27,976 nucleotides of DNA from CAZTCJ01 sp964612085 (GTDB lineage: Bacteria; Pseudomonadota; Alphaproteobacteria; JAJFIK01): positions 1 to 27,976 of the forward strand of contig CAZTCJ010000049.1 of NCBI GenBank assembly GCA_964612085.1. Direction: 5' to 3'. Shown one piece after another: positions 14,484 through 24,300 of the stretch. Each line of letters begins with the position of its first letter. The stretch's first letter is position 1. A program made the position numbers and the translations under genes. The notes under the pieces are model-generated. The model saw only the letters and a list, made by a program, of their open reading frames with translations. It made no database searches and had not been told where the DNA came from.

Positions 14484-15670
14484 TTAGCTCGCTTTGGCGA
14501 TCTCGATCCGGGTGGTGTTTTCACGCACCGATTCCGGCTTGGTGATCTCGACCGTCAGCACACCGTTGTTGAAGGTGGCGCGGATCAGTTCCGCGTCCAC
14601 TTCGAACGGCAGGGTGAGCGAGCGCGAGAACGTGCCGTAACCGCGTTCCGTGATGTGGAAGTCCTTCACGGTTTCGTTGGTGTTGCGGCGGCGCCAGCCC
14701 TTGATGGTCACGACATTGCCGGTGACGGCCAGGTCGATGTCGGCTTCGGTGAAGCCCGGAAGCTCGGCTTCGATTTCAACCGCATCCGTCGTTTCCGCCA
14801 GGTTGATGCGCGGGGTGAAGCCGTTGACATTGTCGCCGAACGAGCCGTCGTCCTGCAGGAACGCGTTGAACACGCGGTTGATTTCGTTTTGCAGGAAAGC
14901 CACCGGATTTTGCGCGATGCCGTTGAAGCCCAGGCCGCCGAAACCGGTTTGCTGGTTCCAGGCGGTGTCTTGCAGAACCGTGTTGAACACGCGGTTGATT
15001 TCAGCCAGCAGCATGGCGCCGAAATTGGCGTTCTGGCCGCCGAAGGTGCCGGTCACGCCGACGGGCTGTTGGGTCACGCCNNNNNNNNNNNNNNNNNNNN
15101 NNNNNNNNNNNNNNNNNNNNNNNNNNNNNNNNNNNNNNNNNNNNNNNNNNNNNNNNNNNNNNNNNNNNNNNNNNNNNNNNTGGCGTTCTGGCCGCCGAAG
15201 GTGCCGGTCACGCCGACGGGCTGTTGGGTCACGCCGACGGGCTGTTGGGTCACGCCATAGCCGCCGATGCCGAACGGCATTTGGCCGACGCCGTTGACGC
15301 CGAAGGGTACTTGGCCGATGCCGTAACCGGCAACGCCGAACGGCACCTGGCCCAGACCGGCATTGACGCCGAAGGGCTGGACCGACGGGACGGCTTGGGT
15401 TTGGGTGAAGGACACGCCTTGGTTCACCGGGTTGGACTGCAGCAGCAGGCTGATAATCCGGTTGATTTCGTTTTGCAGCGTCAGAATCGGGTTCCGGGCG
15501 ACAGGGCCTTGGCCGAACGGCACTTGGGCGAACTGGTTGTAGAAACCGGCGCCGTTTTCCAGCGCATTGTTCACGATGCGGTTGATTTCGTTGCGCAGGA
15601 CGGCCGCATTGTTGCGGTCGAAGCCCTGGGTATTGGCGGCCCGGTTCGGGAACGGGGTCAGCACGGTCAT
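14484..15670 (-). CDS. Hsp20/alpha-crystallin small heat shock protein with a repeated N-terminal extension, split by an assembly gap
   Basis: This is an ATP-independent holdase chaperone that binds unfolding proteins as a large oligomer. The alpha-crystallin domain is at the C-terminal end: PRINLAETTDAVEIEAELPG, the NNGVLTVEITKP strand, and a final IEI oligomerisation motif. The N-terminal part is odd. It has four copies of an EINR helix motif (visible at residues 28 and 68 from the start, and twice after the gap), where normal Hsp20s have one. They are linked by QVPFGV and VTQQPVGV repeats rich in Gln, Gly, Val and Phe. A 100-N gap (15081-15180) breaks the gene between two identical 55-base ends. 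Closing it by overlap gives one frame of 343 residues, against about 140-170 for usual bacterial Hsp20. The start has AGGAG six bases upstream. Confidence 0.88.
15026..15080. repeat. 55-base direct repeat at the left edge of the first assembly gap
   Basis: These 55 bases are identical to 15181-15235 on the other side of the Ns. They encode the VTQQPVGVTGTFGGQNA part of the Hsp20 linker. An exact 55-base match at both contig ends is what a de Bruijn assembler with k = 55 leaves at an unresolved repeat. Confidence 0.85.
15081..15180. other. Assembly gap of 100 Ns inside the hsp20 gene
   Basis: Exactly 100 Ns is a common placeholder for unknown length. The gap lies in the repeated linker of the Hsp20 gene and probably hides more repeat units. 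Confidence 0.95.
15181..15235. repeat. 55-base direct repeat at the right edge of the first assembly gap
   Basis: This is the second copy of the 15026-15080 sequence. A partial further copy of the TQQPVGV coding unit follows at once, which shows that the unit is tandem in the gene. Confidence 0.85.
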
Positions 15671-15969
15671 GGTGCTCTCCTCACTGTGAGTGACGTCATC
15701 GATGGCGAAAAGGCACCCGGCGGGGGACTGCCGGGCGTATCTTCGTGGACGTCCCGGCGTACTCGGGGTTACAGGATCGGCCTTCGTGGCCGCCGCCGGG
15801 ACGCTGCGAGGGGTAGCGCCGAACTGTTAAATAATCGTAAGGAGGGAGGGGCGCGCGGGTTTTCCCCGTGAAGAGGCCAGGCGGAGACGTGCAGCCCGGG
15901 GCTGAGAAATGGAGGCCTCAAAAATCATTCAGCCGTGCATTTCGCGTCTGCTCAACGCGCCCTATAACT
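15671..15969 (-). promoter_or_regulatory. Upstream region of hsp20
   Basis: This 299-base spacer before hsp20 contains a strong AGGAG site near 15677-15681 and an AT-rich patch at about 15826-15840. I searched for a heat-shock sigma-32-type promoter (CTTGAA/CCCATNT-like) and for a CIRCE repeat and found neither. The far end holds a GAGGCCTC palindrome (about 15912-15919) and a small CAGCCCCGGGCTG dyad (about 15892-15904), neither followed by a T-run. Confidence 0.3.
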
Positions 15970-16443
15970 CTACAGCACCTGATAAACCTTGTACTGAACG
16001 CCTTTGGGCGTGAAGCGGCCGACGCCGACGGCGACCACATGGTTGAGCCAGGCGTAAGGGCCGTCCATGGCCGCTTCGAACATCGGTGCGGTGCGGAAGT
16101 AGTACTGGGACGGATCGAGTTTCGACAGGCCGTCGGGCTCGGCGAACGCGCCCATATGCTCCGCCGGGATCGCGATCCGTCCGTCATAGGTGGTGTAGAT
16201 CACCGCGCCGTCATGGGTGGTGATGGCGGCGCGCACATCGATCCGCAGGGAGCCGTCCGCGCGCATCATGAGCCAGTCGGCGCCGGAGCGGGCAATGGTG
16301 CCTTTCAGCTTCGGCCCGTCCACCGTGCCGCCCAGGATATTGGCGATCAGCCGCGTGCCTTCCGGCGTCGCGCCCACAGCCATGGGCGGCTGCTCGATTT
16401 CCGCGTCGATCTCGAACAAAAACGCGCTTTGCAAGGTGCTCAT
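15970..16443 (-). CDS. DUF3237 (UPF0311) family protein
   Basis: This is a 157-residue soluble beta-rich protein. Typical family stretches are visible: the early FEIDAEIEQPP, GGTVDGPKLKGTIARSGADW, the mid-region IDVRAAITTHDGAVIYTTYDGR, and YYFRTAPMFEAAMDGPYAWLNHVVAVGVG near the end. Length fits the family (about 150). The function of DUF3237 proteins is not established. The start has GGGAGGA six bases upstream. It lies 72 bases after the class D beta-lactamase gene on the same strand and may be co-transcribed, but no functional link is evident. Confidence 0.85.
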   Translation of the reverse strand: MSTLQSAFLFEIDAEIEQPPMAVGATPEGTRLIANILGGTVDGPKLKGTIARSGADWLMMRADGSLRIDVRAAITTHDGAVIYTTYDGRIAIPAEHMGAFAEPDGLSKLDPSQYYFRTAPMFEAAMDGPYAWLNHVVAVGVGRFTPKGVQYKVYQVL

Positions 16444-16515
16444 GGTCCGTCCTCCCTGGTGTTGATTGAGGCTGAGTCTAACACACGCGGGGCCGGTTCG
16501 AGCAAATGGCGCCGA

Positions 16516-17343
16516 TCACCAGCCCTCAGGCAGCACATCGATATGGGTGAGCAGGGTGACGGCGAAGTCCCGCCGGAAGGTGCGGATCGAGTCGTAAGAG
16601 GGGCCGTAAACATAAAGCGCATAGACCACCGGCTTGCCCGTACCGCGCGCCACGAAACCCACCAGCCAGCCATCGAACGGGCCGTCGAAGCCCTCCTCCA
16701 GGGTGCCCGCGCCGGTCTTGCCGTGGAGCGCGATGCCGTCGGCCTTGCGCAGTTGGCTGGCGGCGCGGAAGGCGGCCACCGTCTCCGGCTTCAGACCGAG
16801 ATCGCTGGACAGCGCCCGCTCCAGAAAACGCACCTGTTCGCGTACGGAGATTTGCAGCGAGCCGTCGAGCCAGAACGCGTCGTTGCCGTCGGCCGCTGCG
16901 CCATTGCCGTAGTCCCAGGCGGTCAGGGTGCGCCGGTAGGTCTCCCCGCCGATCTCCAAGGCGAGATCCCGGAAATACCAGACGGCGGAAGCGGCAAAAG
17001 CGCTCTTGAGCGTGTGGTCCCGTTTCCAGCCATCGGGCCAGAAGTCCCGGGGCGGACGGCGCGCCGGGTCCCACAGGCGCTCATGGCCGAGGCCGGTGGC
17101 CGTACCCGTCTCCAACGCGATCATCAAATTGGCGATCTTGAAGGTGGACCAGGGGGCATGGCGCTCATCGAGCCCGTCCGGATTCAAGGCGAACTGCGCG
17201 CCCGTGCCGGTATCGAGCGCCAGGAACACTGCTTGGCGCTCACCAAGCGTGTCGGCGAACGGGCCGGGGTCGATCTCGGTCTGGCTGAAGGCCGGTCCGG
17301 CCCAGAGCACCAGGGCGGCGGCGAAACAATATCGAAGGATCAT
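16516..17343 (-). CDS. Class D beta-lactamase (OXA-type serine hydrolase)
   Basis: This is a 275-residue periplasmic enzyme that hydrolyses beta-lactams by an acyl-serine route. A signal peptide (MILRYCFAAALVLWAGPAFS) precedes the domain. All class D motifs are in order: STFK with Ser66 and Lys69, SAV (119-121), YGN (145-147), FWLDGSLQIS with Trp158, and KTG (209-211). The lysine that is carboxylated in OXA enzymes is Lys69 here. ATG 17343 is preferred because GGAG lies seven bases upstream and the leader is cleaner; ATG 17362-17364 would add seven residues. No integron, transposon or insertion sequence is nearby, so it looks like a resident chromosomal gene. The actual drug spectrum cannot be inferred. 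Confidence 0.92.
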   Translation of the reverse strand: MILRYCFAAALVLWAGPAFSQTEIDPGPFADTLGERQAVFLALDTGTGAQFALNPDGLDERHAPWSTFKIANLMIALETGTATGLGHERLWDPARRPPRDFWPDGWKRDHTLKSAFAASAVWYFRDLALEIGGETYRRTLTAWDYGNGAAADGNDAFWLDGSLQISVREQVRFLERALSSDLGLKPETVAAFRAASQLRKADGIALHGKTGAGTLEEGFDGPFDGWLVGFVARGTGKPVVYALYVYGPSYDSIRTFRRDFAVTLLTHIDVLPEGW

Positions 17344-17426
17344 GGCGCGGCTCCGCGAAGGCATGAAAGACGAAGCCGAGCGGACAGGGTCATTCGGGCG
17401 AAGGTGAGACGGCGGAAGGGCGCTTG

Positions 17427-18449
17427 TTAGAACGCGAAGGTGATCCCAAGCTGGCCGAATTCGTGGCGGCCATTCTGGCCGTCGAATTCCTCCGAGCGCG
17501 ACACGAATGTGTAGCTGAAGCGCACGCGCGGCGTCTCGATGGCGGCCCCGGCGATCACATCGTTAGCGAAGCGCTTGACATCGAGCCCCGGACTGTCCCG
17601 GAAGGTATTGCCTTCGATGAACAGGTTGCGTCCGACGCCGCGGGCCTGGGCGGCGGCGAAGACATACCAGCCGTATCCGTCCTCACGCGGAATGAAAGCA
17701 CCCAGGGAAGGCGCGTTGGGGCCCGGGCGCGGGATGCCGCCGTCGCTGCGCAAGCGCCGTCCGAACCGGATCTCCAGTCCTGCCCCGCCGTGAATGAAGG
17801 CGTTGCCCAGCGCGATTTCGGTCACGGGCCGCAGATCCAGCCCGAGATCCGCTTCGGTGCCGACCAGCACGAGCCGCCGCCATTTTCGCTCCCACAGGAA
17901 CTGAGCCACCGGCTCATTTTTGAGCTGATTATTCCAGCCGCGGGGCGTGGGATCGTTGATCACGCTGTGCCACCAGCGCTGGACCGGTTCGCCCTGGGCC
18001 AGGGGACCCACGACCCCCAAAAGCGACAGCATCCCTGTGTCGAGAATACCGTCATGGCGCACACTGAGCGAATAGGACAAACGCAGCCAGGATGCCCAGG
18101 GATGATCGTCCGGCTGGAGATCTCTAAGCTCGATATTTTCCGGCGTGAAGAAAGTCTGGGCTAGCGATAAGCGTTCGGTCACGAAACGGTCGGGCTCGTC
18201 GTCGCCCGGGCCGAAGATCCCCCGCGACAGCCATCGCCCTGGCACGGACAGATCGTCCTGCCACTGGATAAACGTTCCCTGGAGCCCGTTCGAGTAATAG
18301 CGGTCGCCCCGGTCCGGGGTGAAGAAGTCGTTCTCGACCAGAAGCTCGACCGCCTGTCCGGCCTTGGCCGTGCCGCCGCCCGGGCACACACACACCGTTC
18401 CTGCAGCCGCAAACAGGCAGACCGCAAACCCAACCCATACACGGCGCAT
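17427..18449 (-). CDS. LpxR-family outer-membrane lipid A deacylase (DUF2219)
   Basis: This 340-residue beta-barrel protein starts with a signal peptide (hydrophobic to about residue 22) and ends in FAF, as barrel proteins do. Family landmarks are ENDFF with DRYYSNGLQGTF near the front, the GVVGPLAQGEPVQRWWHSVI segment whose histidine matches the catalytic His of Salmonella LpxR, and RGWNNQLKNEPV just after it. The best-known member removes the 3'-linked acyloxyacyl group from lipid A, changing the surface and its recognition. The exact substrate here is inferred. It is preceded by the M14 peptidase gene and followed by the beta-lactamase gene, all on the minus strand, but spacing does not prove an operon. 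Confidence 0.87.
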   Translation of the reverse strand: MRRVWVGFAVCLFAAAGTVCVCPGGGTAKAGQAVELLVENDFFTPDRGDRYYSNGLQGTFIQWQDDLSVPGRWLSRGIFGPGDDEPDRFVTERLSLAQTFFTPENIELRDLQPDDHPWASWLRLSYSLSVRHDGILDTGMLSLLGVVGPLAQGEPVQRWWHSVINDPTPRGWNNQLKNEPVAQFLWERKWRRLVLVGTEADLGLDLRPVTEIALGNAFIHGGAGLEIRFGRRLRSDGGIPRPGPNAPSLGAFIPREDGYGWYVFAAAQARGVGRNLFIEGNTFRDSPGLDVKRFANDVIAGAAIETPRVRFSYTFVSRSEEFDGQNGRHEFGQLGITFAF

Positions 18450-18507
18450 TCGACCCTCTCACGCCCAGACGTCCTGTCCCACGTCAGAGCGTGTAGCACA
18501 AAGGACT

Positions 18508-21198
18508 CTAGCGTGGAATGGCGAAGGAATGGGCAGGCCCGAAGAGCAGCGCGTTCAGGAGCAGGAGATCGTGTCCGTCCTGATAGGCGCGGATCTCAGG
18601 CGACTGGGTGAACCCGATGACAAGCCCCTTGCCCCGCCGTTCCGTCACGACGAAGGGCTTATAGGCCTGCTGGGCCTGGTTCTCCGCCCACAGATAGCCG
18701 CTTTGGACAAGGTTCTCGCTGTCGACGAAGCGGAACACATTGGTGCCCTCGTCGCGCTTGAGGGGCGTGTAGATGTCCGAGCCCGTGGCGAGCACGCTCA
18801 GGATCCGCCCGTCATAGCCCGAGGACAGCCAGTGATCCGGATCGGGCACGGCCGCGAGCAGGGCGCCGGGGGCGTAATCGGGCGCTTCCGTATCGGGCGC
18901 GACGGTCTGGTCGTAAGCCGTGTCGTCGCTGATGATGGTACCGGCGACGCGGGCCGCTTCTTCGCCGTCGCTGTCCGGGGACGGTTTATCGGTGACAGCG
19001 TTTTCCCGGCGGATGGACAGGAGGTTCACCTCCGGATCGCTCAAATAGCGCAGGGCCGTGCCGAGACCGATCAGGACGCCGCCATCGGCGACGAAGCGCG
19101 ACAGCGCGCCGCCCTTGCCCAGATCGTCGCCATAGCCGCCGCCCTGGGCCGGCAGGATCAGCACATTGTAGCGGGAGAGATCGGCGCGCGGCAGGGTCCG
19201 GGTGCGGATGATCGAAACCGGCAGGCCGAATTTGCGCTCCACAATGTAGCGCATGGCGCCCGCCGACAGGGAACTCGTGGCCGCGTCCCAGGCCATGGCG
19301 ATCTTGGGTTCGCGCAAGGTGACGAACCGCCCGCTGCCCAGATTGGGGCCGGACTCGGTCCAGCCTTCGGTGAGCGGCACCAGTTCCGCGCCCAGCTCGG
19401 CGGCCAGTTCCGTCAGCCTGGTGATCTGCGGATCGCTTGCGCCTGCGGCCGGAAAGACGACCGTGCCGCGCGGAAAGGTCCGTTCACCCATGGTGAAGGG
19501 TGCCGTGGTGGCCCGTCCGCCAAGCAGGCCCGAAGCGGCGGCGGCGAGACGGCCCTGGCCCGCGTCGGTCCAGGGCACCGCATAGCCGAAGACCGGCTCC
19601 TTTTCCGGGATGATGGGCTCGATCGGATCGTCGGCCTGAAGCGGCGTCACTTGGGCGCCGCCCAGGGCCCGGCAGCGCTCTGTCTCCACGCCGTGCATCA
19701 AGGGCAGGGACCAGGCGGTGACGTCATAGATCTCGCCGGGCAGGTCCTTGTCCCGCAAACGCTCCTGTTCGGTGACGAAATCCTCCGGCAGCGGCGTATT
19801 TTCGTCGAGCAGGGAGCGCACGAGCGGACCGGCGGGTTGGGCGGAATCGACGATGATCGCGCCGTCCTCAAAGCGTTTGCCGCAGGCGGAGGCACCCGGC
19901 GCGATCCGGCCCACCTCGATGCCCTGGGCCGCGAGCAGGCGGCCCAGATTTTCCGCCCCCCAACGGTTTACCGAGAGGTCGAAAATATGCAGCCGCTCAG
20001 GGGATGTGCGGCCTTCGGCGATGGCGAGTCGCCGGTCGGAGACATAGTTCTTGAGCAGTGTTTCGCGGTTCTCGGCCGCCGCTTCCGCCGTCGAGAGCGA
20101 GGCGATGAAATGGTTCCGGACCGTTTCCTCATAGGTCATTTCCGTGCCGTCCCGGCGCAGCCAGACGAGCCCGCGCGCCGAGGCCTGTTCATAGGTCATG
20201 GCGATGGCGCCATGGAGCGTCGGCCACATATCGCCATAACCGGGATAGAAGGCGTCGAAAATCTCGCGGGTGAAATACTGGATGCCATTCTCATCGAACC
20301 AGCGGGCATTGTTCCGCCCAATGATATTCTGGCCTTCGCGCTGGTTCTCGGTGATGTTGGGATTGAACGGTTCGGCGGCGGGCGGGAAGAAATAAGTGCT
20401 GTCGCCGCCCATCTCATGGAGATCGACCACCACGATGGGCCGCCAGTCCAGGATCGCCGCGACCCGGCCCCGGGTCTCCGGCTGGGTCAGGGCGAACCAG
20501 TCCCGGTTCATGTCGAACAGATAATGGTTGGAGCGCCCGCGCGGCCAGGGCTGATCGTGCTCGGCCGTATAGCGGTCCGGATCGGCTTTAAGGCCTTTGG
20601 CGGAGACGAAATTGTGCACGAAGCGCGCCCGGCCGTCCGGGTTCTGGTCCGGGTCGATGATTACCACCGCGTTTTCGAGGATGGTGTCGACGACCTCATT
20701 GTTCCGGGACGCGATCAGTCTGTAGGCGGTAGCCAGCGCCGCATCGGTGGGGGAAATTTCATTTCCGTGCACGCCATATCCGAGCCAGACAACGGCAGGG
20801 GTCTGGTCGATCAGGCGCTGTTCCTCCACTGCGCTCAAACCTTCCGGATCGGCGAGGCGGGTCATATTGGCCTTGATCTCGTCGAGCCGGGCCAGGTTCT
20901 CGGGCGAGGCGATCACCGCATAGACCAGCTCCCGGCCCTGCCAGCTTTCCGCATACGGCGTGACGGTCATGCGGTCGGGCGCGGCGGCGGCGAGCGCCTT
21001 GATATAGCGGCTGGCGTCTTCCGGCGGCGTGATCACCGAACCGATGGCGTGACCGAGCGCGTCGGCCGGCGTGGGGATGGCCGGATCGACCGTGCCGCTC
21101 TCGCCCATGTCGATGGTGGGTGTCCTGGCGTGCGCAGGGCCCATCAGCGTCGCGACGCACAACACCACAAGCCCAGCAAAGCGGAAAAAAGCCGTCAT
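18508..21198 (-). CDS. Secreted M14-family zinc carboxypeptidase with a C-terminal amidotransferase-like domain
   Basis: This is an 896-residue exported metallopeptidase. A signal peptide (to about residue 24, AHA) is followed by the M14 domain: zinc ligands in HGNE (His144, Glu147) and His261 in VVDLHEMGGDSTYFF, with the likely catalytic glutamate in MTYEQA (Glu337). The rest (about 400-896) contains NVLILPAQGGGYGDDLGKGG and similar stretches that look like a class I amidotransferase-type Rossmann domain, as in many large M14-like proteins of this kind. ATG 21196-21198 is chosen with a GGGGG site upstream; GTG 21213 would add five residues. It lies downstream of the TonB-dependent receptor gene on the same strand but a terminator separates them. 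A role in trimming peptides for uptake is inference. Confidence 0.88.
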   Translation of the reverse strand: MTAFFRFAGLVVLCVATLMGPAHARTPTIDMGESGTVDPAIPTPADALGHAIGSVITPPEDASRYIKALAAAAPDRMTVTPYAESWQGRELVYAVIASPENLARLDEIKANMTRLADPEGLSAVEEQRLIDQTPAVVWLGYGVHGNEISPTDAALATAYRLIASRNNEVVDTILENAVVIIDPDQNPDGRARFVHNFVSAKGLKADPDRYTAEHDQPWPRGRSNHYLFDMNRDWFALTQPETRGRVAAILDWRPIVVVDLHEMGGDSTYFFPPAAEPFNPNITENQREGQNIIGRNNARWFDENGIQYFTREIFDAFYPGYGDMWPTLHGAIAMTYEQASARGLVWLRRDGTEMTYEETVRNHFIASLSTAEAAAENRETLLKNYVSDRRLAIAEGRTSPERLHIFDLSVNRWGAENLGRLLAAQGIEVGRIAPGASACGKRFEDGAIIVDSAQPAGPLVRSLLDENTPLPEDFVTEQERLRDKDLPGEIYDVTAWSLPLMHGVETERCRALGGAQVTPLQADDPIEPIIPEKEPVFGYAVPWTDAGQGRLAAAASGLLGGRATTAPFTMGERTFPRGTVVFPAAGASDPQITRLTELAAELGAELVPLTEGWTESGPNLGSGRFVTLREPKIAMAWDAATSSLSAGAMRYIVERKFGLPVSIIRTRTLPRADLSRYNVLILPAQGGGYGDDLGKGGALSRFVADGGVLIGLGTALRYLSDPEVNLLSIRRENAVTDKPSPDSDGEEAARVAGTIISDDTAYDQTVAPDTEAPDYAPGALLAAVPDPDHWLSSGYDGRILSVLATGSDIYTPLKRDEGTNVFRFVDSENLVQSGYLWAENQAQQAYKPFVVTERRGKGLVIGFTQSPEIRAYQDGHDLLLLNALLFGPAHSFAIPR

Positions 21199-21301
21199 AC
21201 CCAACCCCCACACAGGCCGTTCAGGCGCGCGTCCTGGGCGCGCCGGGTTTACAGATCCGTGAAATCATACCCCGAACCGGCGCGGCCGGGATAGGGGCCG
21301 C

Positions 21302-21336
21302 AAAAAAACCGGGGCCCGGCGTGGAAACCGGACCCC
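21302..21336 (-). terminator. Rho-independent terminator of the TonB-dependent receptor gene
   Basis: On the minus strand the stem GGGGTCCGG/CCGGGCCCC (nine pairs with one G-U, loop of eight) is followed by TTTTTTT. It lies about 27 bases after the receptor stop, so receptor and peptidase are probably transcribed mainly apart. Confidence 0.88.
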
Positions 21337-21362
21337 GATCATAATCCTGGAGCCGAACCGCT

Positions 21363-24300
21363 TTAGAGGCGGTAACTGGCGCCGATGAAGAAGTAGCGGC
21401 CGAGCGGGTTCACCGGGAACGCCTGCTCGGTGATGAACGGCTCTTCATTGGTCAGGTTGTTGATGCCGCCGTAAAGCTCGACCTGCTCGTTCACCGCGAA
21501 GCTGACAGCGATGTCGTGGATGAAGATTTCATCGACGATGCCCGCCTCCCCGTAGGTGAAATCGACCGCTTCGATTTCGACGGCGCGCAGGCCCTGTTCG
21601 CCCTGATACTGGGTCTGCCAGTTGACGCTGAGCGGTCCGTAGATCCACTGGGCGAAGAGGTTACCCGCCCATTGCGGCCGCTGCAGCTCGCCCAGTTCCG
21701 GATCGACCGCCGTCGGGTCGCCCGGGTCGAAGAACTCGTCGAGCCGGAAGACATAGGTGCCCGACACGCCCACATTGAAGGCATGGGCGCCGACTTCGAA
21801 CTCATAGCGGGCCGAGAAGTCGATGCCCGCCGTCTCCAGGGCAGCGAAGTTCAGTTCTGTCTGGCTCAGGAAGTTGAAGCCGAGGAACTGGGCCGAGTTC
21901 GGATCCCGGTTCCGGGTGAAGAGGCCGCAGAACTGGTTCGGGAAGCCGCCCGGGCTCGTGTCGTAGCAATTGTCCACGATGTCCTGGGCGGAGACGGTGG
22001 AAATGGCGTCCTCGATCCGGATGTTCCAATAGTCCGCCGTCAGATAAAGGCCATCGATGAAGCGGGGCTGAATGACCGCGCCCGCCGTATAGGTGAAGGC
22101 CGTTTCTTCCTGCAGATCCGGGTTGCCCACGGTCTCGCCGGTGAAGCGGGCCGAGAGCGGATCGGTGAAGCCCGCGGGCAGGCCATCGGCGGCGCAGTTC
22201 GCCACCCGGTTTGCGCCGCGCGGATCGCCCGCCCCCAGGAGCGCGTCGATTTCGTCCTGCTCGCACGGGTCGACGGGCCGGAAGGTGGCGCTTTGGGCCG
22301 GTGAGAACAGCTCGTCGATATTCGGCGCCCGGACGGCTTTCGAGTAGACGCCCCGGAAGCGGATGTCCGGAATGGGCGCCCAGACGCCGCCCGCCTTCCA
22401 GGTAACCGTCTTGCCCACGGTCGAATAGTCCGAATAGCGGGTGGCGGCATCGACCGTCAGCTCATGGAAGAAGGGGATTTCGCGCAGAAGCGGGATCGAC
22501 ACCTCGCCGAACACTTCGTATACGTCGAAATCGCCGCCCGCGTTCTGGATGATCGATTCCGGATCGAACACCAGCGAGTTCTGGCCGAACGCGTCCACGT
22601 CCCTGATCAGCGTGCCCTTGGCGAGGCTTGTGGTGCCGTCGCCCGTCACATCCGGAATATCGATGGGCAGGACGCCGCGCACCAGCGGATCGAAGGTCGA
22701 GGTGCTTTCCTCCCGGCGGTATTCAGCGCCCGCCGCGAAGCCCACGGCGCCGCCGCCGGGCAGGGTGAAGAACTCCTCCAGCGTGCCGTTCAACACCCCG
22801 AAAAAGACCATCTGTTCCAGCTCGAACTCGTTCTCGATCGTGGTGGTGACGAAATTGACCGCCTCTTTGCTGATCGAATTGGGGCCGCCCAGAATATTGG
22901 CCGGACGGCACGAGCCGTCGCCCGGGTTGAAGGTGAAGAAGCCCGGATCGAACAGCGGAATGCCAAAGGGTGTCGTCGGCGGCGCGGTCGGATCGATGTC
23001 GGAGCGGCAGATGGGGTTGCCGTTGGCATCGGTGGTGACGTCGATGGCGGCGAACCAGCGGTCCTGGATCACCCGGTTCCGGTCGCTCAGGGTGCGTTTG
23101 AACCGGCCGTAATTGCCGCTGATCTCATAGGACCAGCCGTCCCAGAAATTGTCGGTGTCGAAGGTGCCTTCGATGCCGCCGACCAGCCGGTAGGTCAGCC
23201 GTTCGTTCTTGTTGATGTTGGGCCCGAGATCGGTCGGATCGCGGGTGATGAAGAGACCGCCTGCCGCATCGGCCACCCCTTGCAGTTCCGGCGGAATGAA
23301 AGGGTTGTCGGTCGAGACGGTCAGAAGATCGTAGAAGGTGTTCAGCGGACCGCCGAACTCGGTTTCCTGATAGACGACCTTACCTTCGAAGAAGGCCCGA
23401 ATTTCCGGGGTCAGATCGTACCGGCCGGTGACATTGAAGGAAAACCGCTGATCCTGCGGCACCAGGAAGTCCTGGTTGAAATTGTTCTGAATGCCGTCGC
23501 CGCCGAACTGGTTGAACAGGCCCGCGATCTGGCCGTCCTGATACGGACGGACCGAGCCGTCATCGTTCACCACGTAACAGCCGCCCGCGAAGCCGAAGGC
23601 CTGGGCGAAGTCGAACAGGCTGTTATAGCCCACGGAGGATTGCAGACAGTCGCTGACCCCGTTGCCGTCCAGATCCGTACCCGGATCGGTCAGGTTGGCG
23701 GGCAGGATCACGCCCCGGTTGGAGGAAATCGAGAAGGCCGGCTGGCGGCGGATGGCGCGGGTCGGCGAGTTCTCCGCCCGGGCGATCAGCGCCAGTTCCT
23801 CAGGGGTCAGATTGGGCGCGACGCCGAAGGCCGCGATATAGTCGTCGACGAAGCTGTTCGCGCTCGGAATGCGGAAGCCCGTGGGGAAGAAGCCGTTATC
23901 CAGGTTGAAGAATTGCTGGAAATTCGGCGTCGAGCCCGTGATGTCGCCCTGCTGGAAGCGCAGGGCCGGATTGGGCAGGTCGTCGGCGATGCCGTTATTG
24001 CGCGAGAAGTCCCGGTCGCCGAACAGAATTTCTTCCCGCAAGGAATAGTTCGCCGAGACCGTGAAATTGCCCCGGCCGTCGTCGAAGTTCTTGCCGTAGG
24101 TGAGGGTGGTGTCGAGGGATTCCCCGTCGCCTTCACCCGATAGGCCCGCCTGAATATCGAAATCGAGACCTTCGAAATCGTCCTTCAGGATGAAGTTCAC
24201 CACGCCGGTCACGGCGTCGGCGCCGTAAATGGCCGAGGCGCCGCCGGTCAGCACTTCGACCCGTTCCACCAGGGCGGGCGGGATCGAGCCCACATCCACC

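Noticed and set aside
15081..15180. True frameshift or pseudogene in hsp20
   Set aside because: The shift arises only from the placeholder length of 100 Ns; overlap of the identical 55-base edges restores the frame.
18319..21294. Open frame of nearly 1000 codons on the plus strand opposite the M14 peptidase
   Set aside because: The minus strand has a signal peptide, zinc ligands and a catalytic glutamate in order; the plus frame has no recognisable domain and crosses two real genes.
22464..24143. Long plus-strand frame inside the TonB-dependent receptor region
   Set aside because: The composition is that of a shadow, and the receptor plug and barrel explain the sequence.
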